Shown piece after piece: positions 53,801-64,000 of a DNA stretch of 64,000 nucleotides. The DNA is from Bugula neritina (Eukaryota; Bryozoa; Gymnolaemata; Cheilostomatida; Bugulidae). The notes beneath the pieces were generated by a model. It did not search any database. It saw only the letters and a list, made by a program, of their open reading frames with translations, and had not been told where the DNA came from. The stretch is from NCBI GenBank assembly GCA_964035545.1, contig OZ037771.1, positions 8,542,408 through 8,606,407 of the forward strand. The letters are read 5' to 3'. Position numbers and translations under genes: made by a program. Positions within the stretch are counted from its first letter, which is position 1. Each line of letters opens with the position of its first letter.

Positions 53801-56800
53801 ACATTAAATACCGGCTCTTTTATATGCAGGGTATTTAATTCATAAATGAAAAAAAATATATACACACCACCCTATAAGTCTAATAAGATACTGCAGTGTA
53901 GTTAACTATATCAACACTATGAGTATACCACTGTACTAAGGAATAGTAGAGATAGAGATATAACACTATACTAAGGAATAGTAGAGATGGAGATATAACA
54001 CTGTACTAAGGAATAGTAGAGATAGAGATATAACACTATACTAAGGAATAGTAGAGATGGAGATATAACACTGTACTAAGGAATAGTAGAGATGGAGATA
54101 TAACACTGTACTAAGGAATAGTAGAGATAGAGATATAACACTATACTAAGGAATAGTAGAGATGGAGATATAACACTGTACTAAGGAACAGTAGAGATGG
54201 AGATATAACACTGTACTAAGGAATAGTAGAGATGGAGATATAACACTGTACTAAGGAATAGTAGAGATAGAGATATAACACTGTACTAAGGAATAGTAGA
54301 GATGGAGATATAACACTGTACTAAGGAATAGTAGAGATGGAGATATAACACTGTACTAAGGAATAGTAGAGATGGAGATATAACACTGTACTAAGGAACA
54401 GTAGAGATGGAGATATAACACTGTACTAAGGAATAGTACGAGATGGAGATATAACACTGTACTAAGGAACAGTAGAGATGGAGATATAACACTGTACTAA
54501 GGAATAGTAGAGATGGAGATATAACACTGTACTAAGGAATAGTAGAGATGGAGATATAACACTGTACTAAGGAACAGTAGAGATGGAGATATAACACTGT
54601 ACTAAGGAATAGTAGAGATGGAGATATAACACTGTACTAAGGAATAGTAGAGATGGAGATATAACACTGTACTAAGGAATAGTACGAGATATAACACTGT
54701 ACTAAGGAATAGTAGAGATGGAGATATAACACTATACTAAGGAACAGTAGAGATGGAGATATAACACTATACTAAGGAACAGTAGAGATGGAGATATAAC
54801 ACTATACTAAGGAACAGTAGAGATGGAGATATAACACTGTACTAAGGAACAGTAGAGATGGAGATATAACACTGTACTAAGGAATAGTACGAGATGGAGA
54901 TATAACACTGTACTAAGGAATAGTAGAGATGGAGATATAACACTGTACTAAGGAATAGTAGAGATGGAGATATAACACTGTACTAAGGAATAGTAGAGAT
55001 GGAGATATAACACTGTACTAAGGAATAGTAGAGATGGAGATATAACACTGTACTAAGGAATAGTAGAGATGGAGATATAACACTGTACTAAGGAATAGTA
55101 GAGATGGAGATATAACACTGTACTAAGGAATAGTACGAGATATAACACTGTACTAAGGAACAGTAGAGATGGAGATATAACACTGTACTAAGGAATAGTA
55201 GAGATGGAGATATAACACTATACTAAGGAATAGTACGAGATATAACACTGTACTGAGGAATAGTACGAGATATAACACTGTACTAAGGAATAGTACGAGA
55301 TAGAGATATAACACTGTACTAAGGAATAGTAGAGATGGAGATATAACACTATACTAAGGAACAGTAGAGATGGAGATATAACACTATACTAAGGAATAGT
55401 AGAGATGGAGATATAACACTGTACTAAGGAATAGTAGAGATGGAGATATAACACTGTACTAAGGAATAGTACGAGATATAACACTGTACTAAGGAACAGT
55501 AGAGATGGAGATATAACACTATACTAAGGAACAGTAGAGATGGAGATATAACACTATACTAAGGAACAGTAGAGATGGAGATATAACACTATACTAAGGA
55601 ACAGTAGAGATGGAGATATAACACTGTACTAAGGAACAGTAGAGATGGAGATATAACACTGTACTAAGGAATAGTACGAGATGGAGATATAACACTGTAC
55701 TAAGGAATAGTAGAGATGGAGATATAACACTGTACTAAGGAATAGTAGAGATGGAGATATAACACTGTACTAAGGAATAGTAGAGATGGAGATATAACAC
55801 TGTACTAAGGAATAGTAGAGATGGAGATATAACACTATACTAAGGAATAGTACGAGATATAACACTGTACTGAGGAATAGTACGAGATATAACACTGTAC
55901 TAAGGAATAGTACGAGATAGAGATATAACACTGTACTAAGGAATAGTAGAGATGGAGATATAACACTATACTAAGGAACAGTAGAGATGGAGATATAACA
56001 CTATACTAAGGAACAGTAGAGATGGAGATATAACACTGTACTAAGGAACAGTAGAGATGGAGATATAACACTGTACTAAGGAACAGTAGAGATGGAGATA
56101 TAACACTGTACTAAGGAATAGTAGAGATGGAGATATAACACTGTACTAAGGAATAGTACGAGATAGAGATATAACACTGTACTAAGGAATAGTAGAGATG
56201 GAGATATAACACTGTACTAAGGAATAGTAGAGATGGAGATATAACACTGTACTGAGGAATAGTACGAGATATAACACTGTACTAAGGAATAGTACGAGAT
56301 ATAACACTGTACTGAGGAATAGTACGAGATATAACACTGTACTAAGGAATAGTAGAGATAGAGATATAACACTGTACTAAGGAATAGTAGAGATGGAGAT
56401 ATAACACTGTACTAAGGAACAGTAGAGATAGAGATATAACACTGTACTAAGGAATAGTAGAGATGGAGATATAACACTGTACTGAGGAATAGTACGAGAT
56501 ATAACACTGTACTAAGGAATAGTAGAGATAGAGATATAACACTGTACTAAGGAATAGTAGAGATGGAGATATAACACTGTACTAAGGAACAGTAGAGATG
56601 GAGATATAACACTGTACTAAGGAATAGTAGAGATGGAGATATAACACTGTACTAAGGAATAGTACGAGATGGAGATATAACACTATACTAAGGAATAGTA
56701 CGAGATATAACACTGTACTAAGGAATAGTACGAGATATAACACTGTACTAAGGAATAGTAGAGATGGAGATATAACACTATACTAAGGAACAGTAGAGAT

Positions 56801-59800
56801 GGAGATATAACACTATACTAAGGAACAGTAGAGATGGAGATATAACACTGTACTAAGGAACAGTAGAGATGGAGATATAACACTGTACTAAGGAATAGTA
56901 GAGATGGAGATATAACACTGTACTAAGGAACAGTAGAGATGGAGATATAACACTGTACTAAGGAATAGTACGAGATAGAGATATAACACTGTACTAAGGA
57001 ATAGTACGAGATAGAGATATAACACTGTACTAAGGAATAGTAGAGATGGAGATATAACACTGTACTAAGGAATAGTAGAGATGGAGATATAACACTGTAC
57101 TAAGGAATAGTATGAGATGGAGATATCAGTGTATTTACTCAGTCTGCAGGTGTTAGCTCACAGTCAATGAAAGAAAAAAACAGTTTACAAGAAACATTAG
57201 ACGAAGCAAGATGGAGATTGATAGACAATGGATAATGGTGGTCATGATGACTGCAATAGCAGCTTCCAAGACAATAGCTGCACCAGATCACTTTAATTGG
57301 GTATCCAAAGGAGTTGTGGCACCACCAAAAAACCAAGGACAGCTGGGAAGCTCAGAGCTGTACGCTGCTGCAGACGCAATTCACAGCTATGTGGCTATAA
57401 ATTCAGGAAGAATGGTGGCTCCAAGTGTCTACGAGATGAACGACTGCTGCAAGAAGTTGGAGAATCTCTTCTCGTGTGTGCTACGCCTGGGGGGCCTGTG
57501 CAGTGACAAGGACTACCCCAGTGTCACAGGGTCATGCAGGAGTCACAGCTGTCCTGGTGACATAACTATCAAAGGCTTTAGGAACGTAACAATGGGCTCC
57601 GAAAGAGACTTGATGATGGCTGTGCTGGTTAACCCTGTAGTTGTGAATATAGACGCTTCATTAGAGTCATTCCAACTGTACCGCGGAGGAGTCTACAGTG
57701 ACAGCGCTTGCTCAAGTCAGCGATTAGACCACGCCCTGCTGCTGGTTGGTTACGGGACGATGCAAGGGTCAGACTACTGGCTGTGTCAAAATAGCTGGGG
57801 ATCCTCCTGGGGTCAAAAAGGCTACATTCTAATTGCAAGAAACAAAAGTAACATGTGTGGCATCGCATCTGCTGCTTCATATCCTATTTGAAGCCCTAAC
57901 ACTATACATATATTCAGAAACATATTATGATGTATCTGTATTCAGGAATATATTAACAGTATGTATATGTATCTATTTGTTTACAAAGCCAGACTTCAAA
58001 AGCTTCATATATAAAGTTTATTTTGTGTTGGTTTAGTTTTCTTCCTGATACAACGACTCTAGCTACTACAATATATTACTACAACACTGCATTTCACAGT
58101 TCACTTAATAACCATTATTACTAATACTATACTAGTACCAATACATTGGATCATAAAGCCTGCTTAAGGAAGAAGCCACATTAGGCAGACTTCCAGCATG
58201 AACGTCCAAATACGTGAAAATTAGCTGCAGGAACCATTTAACACATTGCATTTCGTAGGGAGCGGAAATTTAATAGCTAATGATATTAGCGTTTAACTTT
58301 GCTGCTGCCCTACAGGCTTTTGTTATATAAATAAGTGAGAAGATAACTCTATATTTAAACACAAAAAAGAAAAAACTCAATTGATAGAAAGTAAAAACAT
58401 GAACTCAAAACTCAAAGTGTGCTCGCTAAATAGCAACCAGCCAATAAGATCAAATCCAGACCAACTTTCCAAACTGATTGTTCAGAATTTTGCCTGCACG
58501 GAACCCACCCACAACAGCTCATTTTTGGCCTGTGCGAATCTCCTGCATGGCCAGTACATGAAATCTTCTTAGTATGATACCCTTACATGCTGCTGCAACA
58601 ATTCAGCCCACATAGCAATGTTTTTGTGAAAAACACATGTTTTATAGCCAGCTGCTAAACAGACAAGCATATTGAGACATTGAAAACATAACACCCTATA
58701 GAGCACCCTTAAGTAGAGTGTGAACAGACGCTGGCAAAAATGAGAAAAAGTATAGAAATCAAATAGAATTGGTGAAAACTTCTCTGAACAGTGCGGTGGA
58801 GTGGTGAAAGAATAAGAGTATCACAGGTACACAACCAGGGAAACATGTGGCCAGAATAACCTTCTATTCACAGCTGAACTGCTGACAGTCCAGTCCTAAA
58901 AATCACTAAGGAGAGGCAGTTAAACCTGCTGAAATATGGTGGTGACAGCTGATTAAACGGCTACTGGAAATTTTTAATGCATTAGGAACAGTGAAGTGAC
59001 TTTTGCTGACTTAAAATACTTAACATTATACGGCTAACAAACAGAGACCTTATCTAAACATTTAACCTTTCAAAAGATGACTACAATGTACATAAACCAA
59101 GTACTTCCTTGGAAAACAGCTAGAAGCAGCACCAAGTTGGTGGTCACTGAGTGCAGTTTGAAAGTTGGGGTTTGGAGTTTAGACAAACCAATGGCTATAC
59201 AAACTCTGCACTGAGTCACCACAACTGCGTGCTGCTTCTAGCGATTTTCATCCCCTTGAGTCCAGAGCACACAGCGAGCAGAGCATACCTTTAGCCTGAG
59301 ATTTAGCCTGTGACTTAGCCGGTTTAGAGACTGTCATAAACTGTTTTGATCTCAGTCTAAACTCGTGGCAGGAATCCATAAGGTAGTCGATATCCTTGAG
59401 CAGAGAGGCATTATAAGGAGCTGTCACAGGCCACGATGCACGCATAATTGAGCTCTCCTGCAAGGTGTATCAGTTATAGTGAGTACAGAGTATCAGTTAT
59501 AGTGAGTACAGAGTATCAGTTATAGTGAGTACAGAGTATCAGTTATAGTGAGTACAGAGTATCAGTTATAGTGAGTACAGAGTATCAGTTATAGTGAGTA
59601 CAGAGTATCAGTTATAGTTAGTATAGTCAGTTCTAGTCAGTATCTAGTTTCAGGCAGAATTTCAGATTAACTATTAAATTTCAAAATAAAGCTGCCTATA
59701 TGATAGTTTACTACATGTAGCTTTCTACAAAATTTCGATATAGGAATAATATACTTCAAGTTCAAAATCCATCTAAAGATCATACAGAAACTGTCTTCCA

Positions 59801-62800
59801 CTGAACACCGATGGTTTTCCAGTCATTAGCATAAAGCTCAAGCAACATTCATTACATTACAAAAAGCTTTCTAGTAGAAACTAAATATGTATAGATTTGA
59901 AACAAACAAGCATTTGTAGTATTCAAGACATCTGCAGACCAATCAAATTCATCGATGTGGGAAGTATCATTCCTACACATTCTACAACAGCTAGTCAATT
60001 TTCTAATCATTCAAATTTTTATTACTGTCATTTGATGAAAGGATCAGAAGCATAAAAGGCACTTGACAATGTAAAGTAAGTATATATGTATATAGAAGGG
60101 TAGGAATATAGCAAGTAACAAGTATATGTATATAGAAGGGTAGGAATATAGCAAGTAACAAGTACATGCACATAACCTCAAGCTCTGAAGGGAACAGAAC
60201 ATACAGTTACTACCTTGCCGAGAAGTTGCCAGATATGCTCACAGACGTGGGGACAGATAGGGGAGAGTATGAGTGTCTGCCACTCAATGAACTGCATTAT
60301 GAGATCCTGTCGCATCTGACCCTGGGTCAGCTCTCGGTACTTGTCTTTGGCAGCCTGGAACTCAAAGAAGCCGGTTCTCAGGGCTTCTTTAAACATCATC
60401 TTCTCATAGTAATCCTTAGTCATGTTTACCTTGTGGTTCATCTCACTGTACAATACCACACTGTTACATTAGTATTTACACTCTCTCTGCTATTCTGTGC
60501 TGCTTTATGTCTTACAATCACCTTGACCTTAATGGTGCTCTACGATCACTAGATAATATTAATAACCATGAAGATTCATGTACTACTTTACTTAAAAACT
60601 TAGGTGTTGAGAAGATTGTAAATTTAGGAGGCCATAAAAATGTCAATAAACTACAAATTAGTGCTGACTTCTTAGTCGATCTTAAAATCGGAATGAATTT
60701 AAAAGCAACATTTATTGATGCCATAGAATCGAGCTTACAACAAACTGTGTAACACACGAGTCGAGCCCACAAAGCTCCAAGTACTATTTCTCAAGTTAAG
60801 TGCAAGGAAATAGCCTCTGGCAGAATATTCTCTGTATAGTAAGACCCAGTAATAAAAGGTAACCCATGCACCTGGTGAAGCAGTCATCAGCGAACTGATG
60901 ACCTGAGGAGTTGATTCTCATTTCCTCTTTGCTGCTGAGCACCTCCTTCACCCACTCTATCAGATTGTGGAGACGGAGGAGCCCGGCATCAGCCATAGTC
61001 TCTACAAAGTTGGCATCTTCCACCGTGTCTCCGGCATCAGCTAGTGACATTCTCATACCTGCAGCACCACGTACAGTGTAAACAGGAGTTTGTAGACAGG
61101 GGTGTATACAGGGGTGTGTACACAGGAGTGTATAGACAGGGGTGTGTAAACAGAAGTGTATACAGGGATGCATAGATAGGGGTGTAAACAGAAGGGTACA
61201 GACATAAGGGTGTACACAGGAGTGTAGATAGGGATGTAGATATGAGTATGATAGCCAGAAGTACATGTATGGAATGGTGAATATTTTGTTGAGCTGATGC
61301 TAGATGATGAAGGATTTGCTTTAGAGGCACTATTCCCAAAATTTAAGAATTTTAGCTAATAATTTAATAAACTGTTGAATCATATAACTGTAGGTGTAGA
61401 CGTTTATTGATGCTACAAGCAGTTCTTCCATTCTAAAATATTTATAGCTGCTCTTTCATATATTGTTGCAAAGCTTCAATATAACAAAATATCCTTGAGC
61501 CCTCTAAATAATTTATACAATATCAAAGACCAAAGCCCAATAAAAATAAACTAGTTTGTACAATTCAATGACACACTTCAAGTCCTTTAAGCCCAACAAG
61601 TAAATATGTGAGAGGACAGAATAATGTACGACATACCATCTGCAGAGAACTTTTCAATTGCGTCAGTCATAGTAAGGAAGTTGCCTTCTGATTTTGACAT
61701 CTAAATAGATCATATTATAGTTTAAAAGCTTATTGTAACAATTAGATTCCACTTAGCAATGCACTGCTGTATTAGCTGTATTAAACTCATTTGCTAGCAC
61801 TTCATGTATCATTAGTTGAAGCATAAAGTCAACTTTACCATATGTGACAAGTAGCTTAGTTTAGGCATGTCTTACAGTCAGTTCTCATGAAAGGTTATGA
61901 GAAGGTCATAAGTCACTCACTTTCTGTCCATTGAGGAGGAGATGGCCATTGGCCCGAATACCTTTGGGCCACTTGCTTGGGTTGTCAGGCCACATAGCCA
62001 CATGGTTATAGAGATAGTATGTGAGATGGTTTGGGACAAGATCCTTGCCAGACGCTCTGAGGTCTACCGGATACCAGAACTCAAACTCTTGCCGTAGTTT
62101 AGCTAATTTCTCAATGTGTATCTGAGCGTGCTTAGGTGGTGTTGATGTTTGACAAAAGATGTAATCCCAGACCTAGGAACAAGGACACACTATGACTCAT
62201 TGTACACTATACCTGTTGAGGTAGTGCTTCTTTATTGCTGACACAAATCAGTGAAATACTTTCGCAGAGCATTAATTAGGTGAGCATTTGACTACATTAA
62301 CTACTAGCAGAAGTTCTTATAACCATTCAACTTATCAGAATAGGTTGGATTGACCGTAGAATATATAACCAGTTGCACTTCACCTCTGGAGTGAGCTGCT
62401 CAGGGGTGATACAGAAGGGCCCCATCTCAGAGCCATTAAAGTTGCCCTTAGCCTGAAGAAGATGGCACACGGTGTAGTAGGCGTTGTATATAGTAGAATC
62501 TGAGAGAGACTCTATCAAATACTGAGTGTCCCAAGGCATCTTTGTACCTGCAACCATTCACAGTATAGTAAGATTGTAATGTAATGTAGCAAACTGAAAA
62601 TATAGCCCTTATTGTTCCACTCAACACTTTACTGTGCATAAAACTCCACAACTAACCAACAGAGCCCAGTAAAGGCTATATTTAGAGAGCTGATGTATAA
62701 TAAAGTCAGCAGTAGTGGTAGTAAGTGTCTCTAAATAGAATTTGTTATCAAAAAGTGTAAAGTTTTACTTCACACACTTCTGCTTGCATATCTCTATTAC

Positions 62801-64000
62801 AAAGAGAGACAGCTGAGTAAAGCAGTGAGATGCTGCTCTCACCTAAGCCATAGGATCTGGAGCATGCATGCTCGTGCAGCCAATCCAGAGTGGAGCGGAA
62901 ATTCTCCTTAACAGAGCTCGTGTACGTCTCACACTGTTCAAGTGCTTTCTCCGTCAACTTTCTCCAGTTCTTCTCTCCGTAGTCCAGATACCTAAAGAGT
63001 ACATGCAACTGTACAACCCATCACACATAGAGAGACCACAAGCAGAGTTATGATGTATTCATGTGACATCTAACACACATCTCATTAGTTTCGTCACTCC
63101 ATTTATACTGGAGCAATTATCATCTAGTAACCTATATCAAGTGATTGCAAACATAAAAATTATAATCGTTGAAGAAAATTAATTGATTATGAAAACTTGA
63201 ACAATTATTCTTTTCCAAACTTATTAACCTGATTAATAAATCATTTCTAATCAGTAGTTCCAAGGTAACAATATTTATTAGTATTCCTATTCACATTGAA
63301 AACTCGAACTCACGAGGATGAGAAAGATTGAATAAACCTGACCTGAACTTCTACAAATCTTCTTTAATAACATACTCAAGTGTTGTTATAAGTTAAAAAA
63401 ATTGCTAAAAAAAGAAAATGGTGACTATTCTTGCAATATGCATTTCACCGGAGCTTTTTGCTAATACAAATTAGCCACTCATTGAGCTAAAACTTAGTTT
63501 GATAGGGCCAATGGAAACCTTTGTTGAATTGATCATGTGGTCCAAAATTACTATTGTCTTCGGACCATTCAAAGAATGATTTTGGGCAGGAAATGTTGTC
63601 TGTATGAATATACCATTATCAAAAAACTTTGAAGTCATTTACATTCCTTTATCACCCAATTCTAAACATTTGCTGGTGATATGATATAAACTGCCTCAAA
63701 ACTCCAGTCCTTTTAACTCCTTTTAACTAAACCCAAGAATGAAAAAACATGTTTCATCAATTTTTAATTAAAACATAATTTTTGGTGAAATAAAGAGAAT
63801 CATTCTTAATAAGTACAAGTTTTGGGCAGGGGGCACATTGGCAAGAAAACCGCAAACCAAACTTATTCTATGAAAAGGGTGCCTATAGAATTTACCACTG
63901 ATCACAGAGAGCTACGACACACTCATCGCCAGATCGGGACATAACCTTCCTCTCCGGCTCCATGTATTTAGCTGCCAGCTTGTCATCATACAGCTTCTTC
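50821..64000 (-). CDS. LARS1: Cytosolic leucyl-tRNA synthetase, C-terminal ~687 residues (5' end outside the window)
   Basis: Twelve exons on the minus strand join in phase: from 64000 down to 63896 (partial), then 62843-62991, 62384-62547, 61921-62172, 61637-61700, 60872-61058, 60214-60445, 59289-59457, 53537-53760, 53062-53166, 52446-52668, 50821-51008. The sequence follows the animal/archaeal-type LeuRS closely: [70 protein letters not shown], the KMSKS loop (Lys from exon 61921-62172, MSKS from exon 61637-61700), [49 protein letters not shown], then the eukaryotic C-terminal extension ([18 protein letters not shown]). It charges tRNA-Leu and in animals also senses leucine for mTORC1. The catalytic HIGH motif and editing domain must lie beyond 64000. 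The intron 53761-59288 contains a minisatellite and a nested gene. Confidence 0.96.
53170..53280. repeat. Short palindromic AT repeat in a LARS1 intron
   Basis: Two to three copies of ACATATGGTACATATGTAAT separated by ATAATATT. Confidence 0.75.
53920..57126. repeat. 3.2-kb, 35-bp minisatellite in LARS1 intron
   Basis: About 90 tandem copies of a 35-base unit (AGAGATGGAGATATAACACT + GTACTAAGGAATAGT) with a 30-base variant lacking most of GATGGAG and marked by AGTACGAG. Variants (ACTATACT/ACTGTACT, GGAACAG/GGAATAG) occur in blocks that are themselves repeated, for example around 54720-55310 and 55500-55920, so the array has higher-order structure. It ends about 85 bases upstream of the papain-fold gene. 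Confidence 0.97.
57211..57891 (+). CDS. Secreted papain-fold (cathepsin L/silicatein-like) protein with catalytic Cys to Ser
   Basis: A single uninterrupted ORF of 226 residues. Residues 1-23 form a signal peptide ([18 protein letters not shown]), and the mature peptidase C1A domain begins at once ([19 protein letters not shown]), with no I29 inhibitor prodomain. In the active-site helix, papain C22, C25 and W26 correspond to Leu45, Ser48 and Glu49; Gln42 (oxyanion), His174 ([11 protein letters not shown]) and Asn194 ([10 protein letters not shown]) are kept. The segment that normally carries GCNGG is deleted, so both halves of the papain C22-C63 disulfide are lost together. A Ser-His-Asn triad is the hallmark of sponge silicateins, but those have a prodomain and retain that Cys. 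It may be a silicatein relative, a pseudoprotease, or a retrogene. It sits on the opposite strand inside a LARS1 intron. Confidence 0.8.
   Translation: MEIDRQWIMVVMMTAIAASKTIAAPDHFNWVSKGVVAPPKNQGQLGSSELYAAADAIHSYVAINSGRMVAPSVYEMNDCCKKLENLFSCVLRLGGLCSDKDYPSVTGSCRSHSCPGDITIKGFRNVTMGSERDLMMAVLVNPVVVNIDASLESFQLYRGGVYSDSACSSQRLDHALLLVGYGTMQGSDYWLCQNSWGSSWGQKGYILIARNKSNMCGIASAASYPI
57892..59118. other. Rest of the LARS1 intron downstream of the papain-fold gene
   Basis: The 3' UTR of the nested gene is expected here. The frame 58381-58572 (plus) has no recognisable domain. No other gene seen. Confidence 0.4.
59119..59242. repeat. 124-base imperfect hairpin in LARS1 intron
   Basis: GCTAGAAGCAGCAC pairs with GTGCTGCTTCTAGC at the ends. 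The stem continues with a few mismatches through AGTTG/CAACT, CACTGAGTGCAG with CTGCACTGAGTC-like sequence, and TTTG/CAAA, and contains an inner GGTTTG/CAAACC pairing. It is a fold-back of pre-microRNA size for sponges or a small inverted-repeat element. Confidence 0.65.
59466..59622. repeat. 23-bp tandem array next to a LARS1 acceptor
   Basis: About six copies of TATCAGTTATAGTGAGTACA + GAG, starting fewer than ten bases upstream of the acceptor of exon 59289-59457. Confidence 0.85.
60075..60168. repeat. 44-bp duplication downstream of a LARS1 donor
   Basis: Two near-identical copies of TATGTATATAGAAGGGTAGG followed by AATATAGCAAGTAACAAG, about 45 bases beyond the donor of exon 60214-60445. 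Confidence 0.85.
60507..60752 (+). other. Unexplained 81-codon open frame in a LARS1 intron
   Basis: An open frame beginning [16 protein letters not shown] and ending SSLQQTV in a 426-base intron, antisense to LARS1. Composition is protein-like (mixed charged and hydrophobic residues) and not repeat-derived, but I recognise no domain. An open frame of similar length exists on the other strand, so it may be chance or a fragment of a transposon. Confidence 0.2.
61070..61250. repeat. Degenerate minisatellite next to a LARS1 acceptor
   Basis: Units around ACAGGGGTGTGTACACAGGA and GTGTATAGACAGG, starting some 15-20 bases upstream of the acceptor of exon 60872-61058. It yields false His/Pro/Thr/Tyr-rich minus-strand frames. 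Confidence 0.8.
62992..63895. other. LARS1 intron without visible features
   Basis: AT-rich intron; no repeat array, open frame or structured RNA was recognised. Confidence 0.5.

Noticed and set aside
53920-57126. CRISPR-like regular repeats
   Set aside because: Units are directly tandem with no unique spacers, in an animal intron; this is a minisatellite.
57211-57891. Calling the nested gene a true silicatein
   Set aside because: It shares the Cys to Ser change but lacks the prodomain, the conserved Cys before the active site and the aromatic residue after it; only the superfamily is safe.
60796-61339. Minus-strand frame of 156 codons as a separate gene
   Set aside because: Its C-terminal half is the LARS1 exon 60872-61058 and the N-terminal half is translated minisatellite.

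Overview
This is AT-rich animal nuclear DNA with short-to-medium introns and GT-AG splicing. I rebuilt six multi-exon genes by translating exons and checking that every splice phase adds up: NUDT7 (minus), CHIC1/2 (plus), FMR1/FXR (minus), TRIP13/Pch2 (plus), an RGM/hemojuvelin-like gene (plus) and cytosolic leucyl-tRNA synthetase LARS1 (minus, its 5' part lies beyond the window). A seventh gene, an intronless secreted papain-fold protein, lies inside a LARS1 intron on the opposite strand. An early-branching animal, most likely a sponge, fits best. The support is a cathepsin-L-like protein whose catalytic Cys is replaced by Ser, the substitution known from sponge silicateins, together with divergent but complete animal gene sets. 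This assignment is inference.

Layout. 0.9-2.4 kb: NUDT7 with a peroxisomal SKL end. 2.4-15.1 kb: a graveyard of retroelements, comprising a LINE 3' end, a Copia remnant, a PHD/coiled-coil ORF fragment, a Penelope-like element with GIY-YIG domain, a Ty3/Gypsy pol split by a nested LINE fragment, and a nearly intact APE-RT LINE. 15.1-19.9 kb: trinucleotide microsatellites and nested inverted-repeat MITEs with readable 8-bp target duplications. 20.0-22.4 kb: CHIC. 24.1-35.3 kb: FMR1/FXR, whose introns carry private minisatellites and two SINE copies. 37.0-40.4 kb: TRIP13, divergent from FMR1 across 1.7 kb. 44.0-49.6 kb: RGM-like gene. 50.8-64.0 kb: LARS1, with a 3.2-kb 35-bp minisatellite and the papain-fold gene in one 5.5-kb intron.

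The genes are ordinary unlinked housekeeping or developmental genes and no operon-like or pathway cluster is visible. The most unusual items are the prodomain-less Ser-substituted papain-fold gene nested in LARS1, the RGM-like protein that lacks the GDPH self-cleavage motif, and the repeated association of minisatellites with splice sites, including one array that appears to have grown from a duplicated TRIP13 splice donor.
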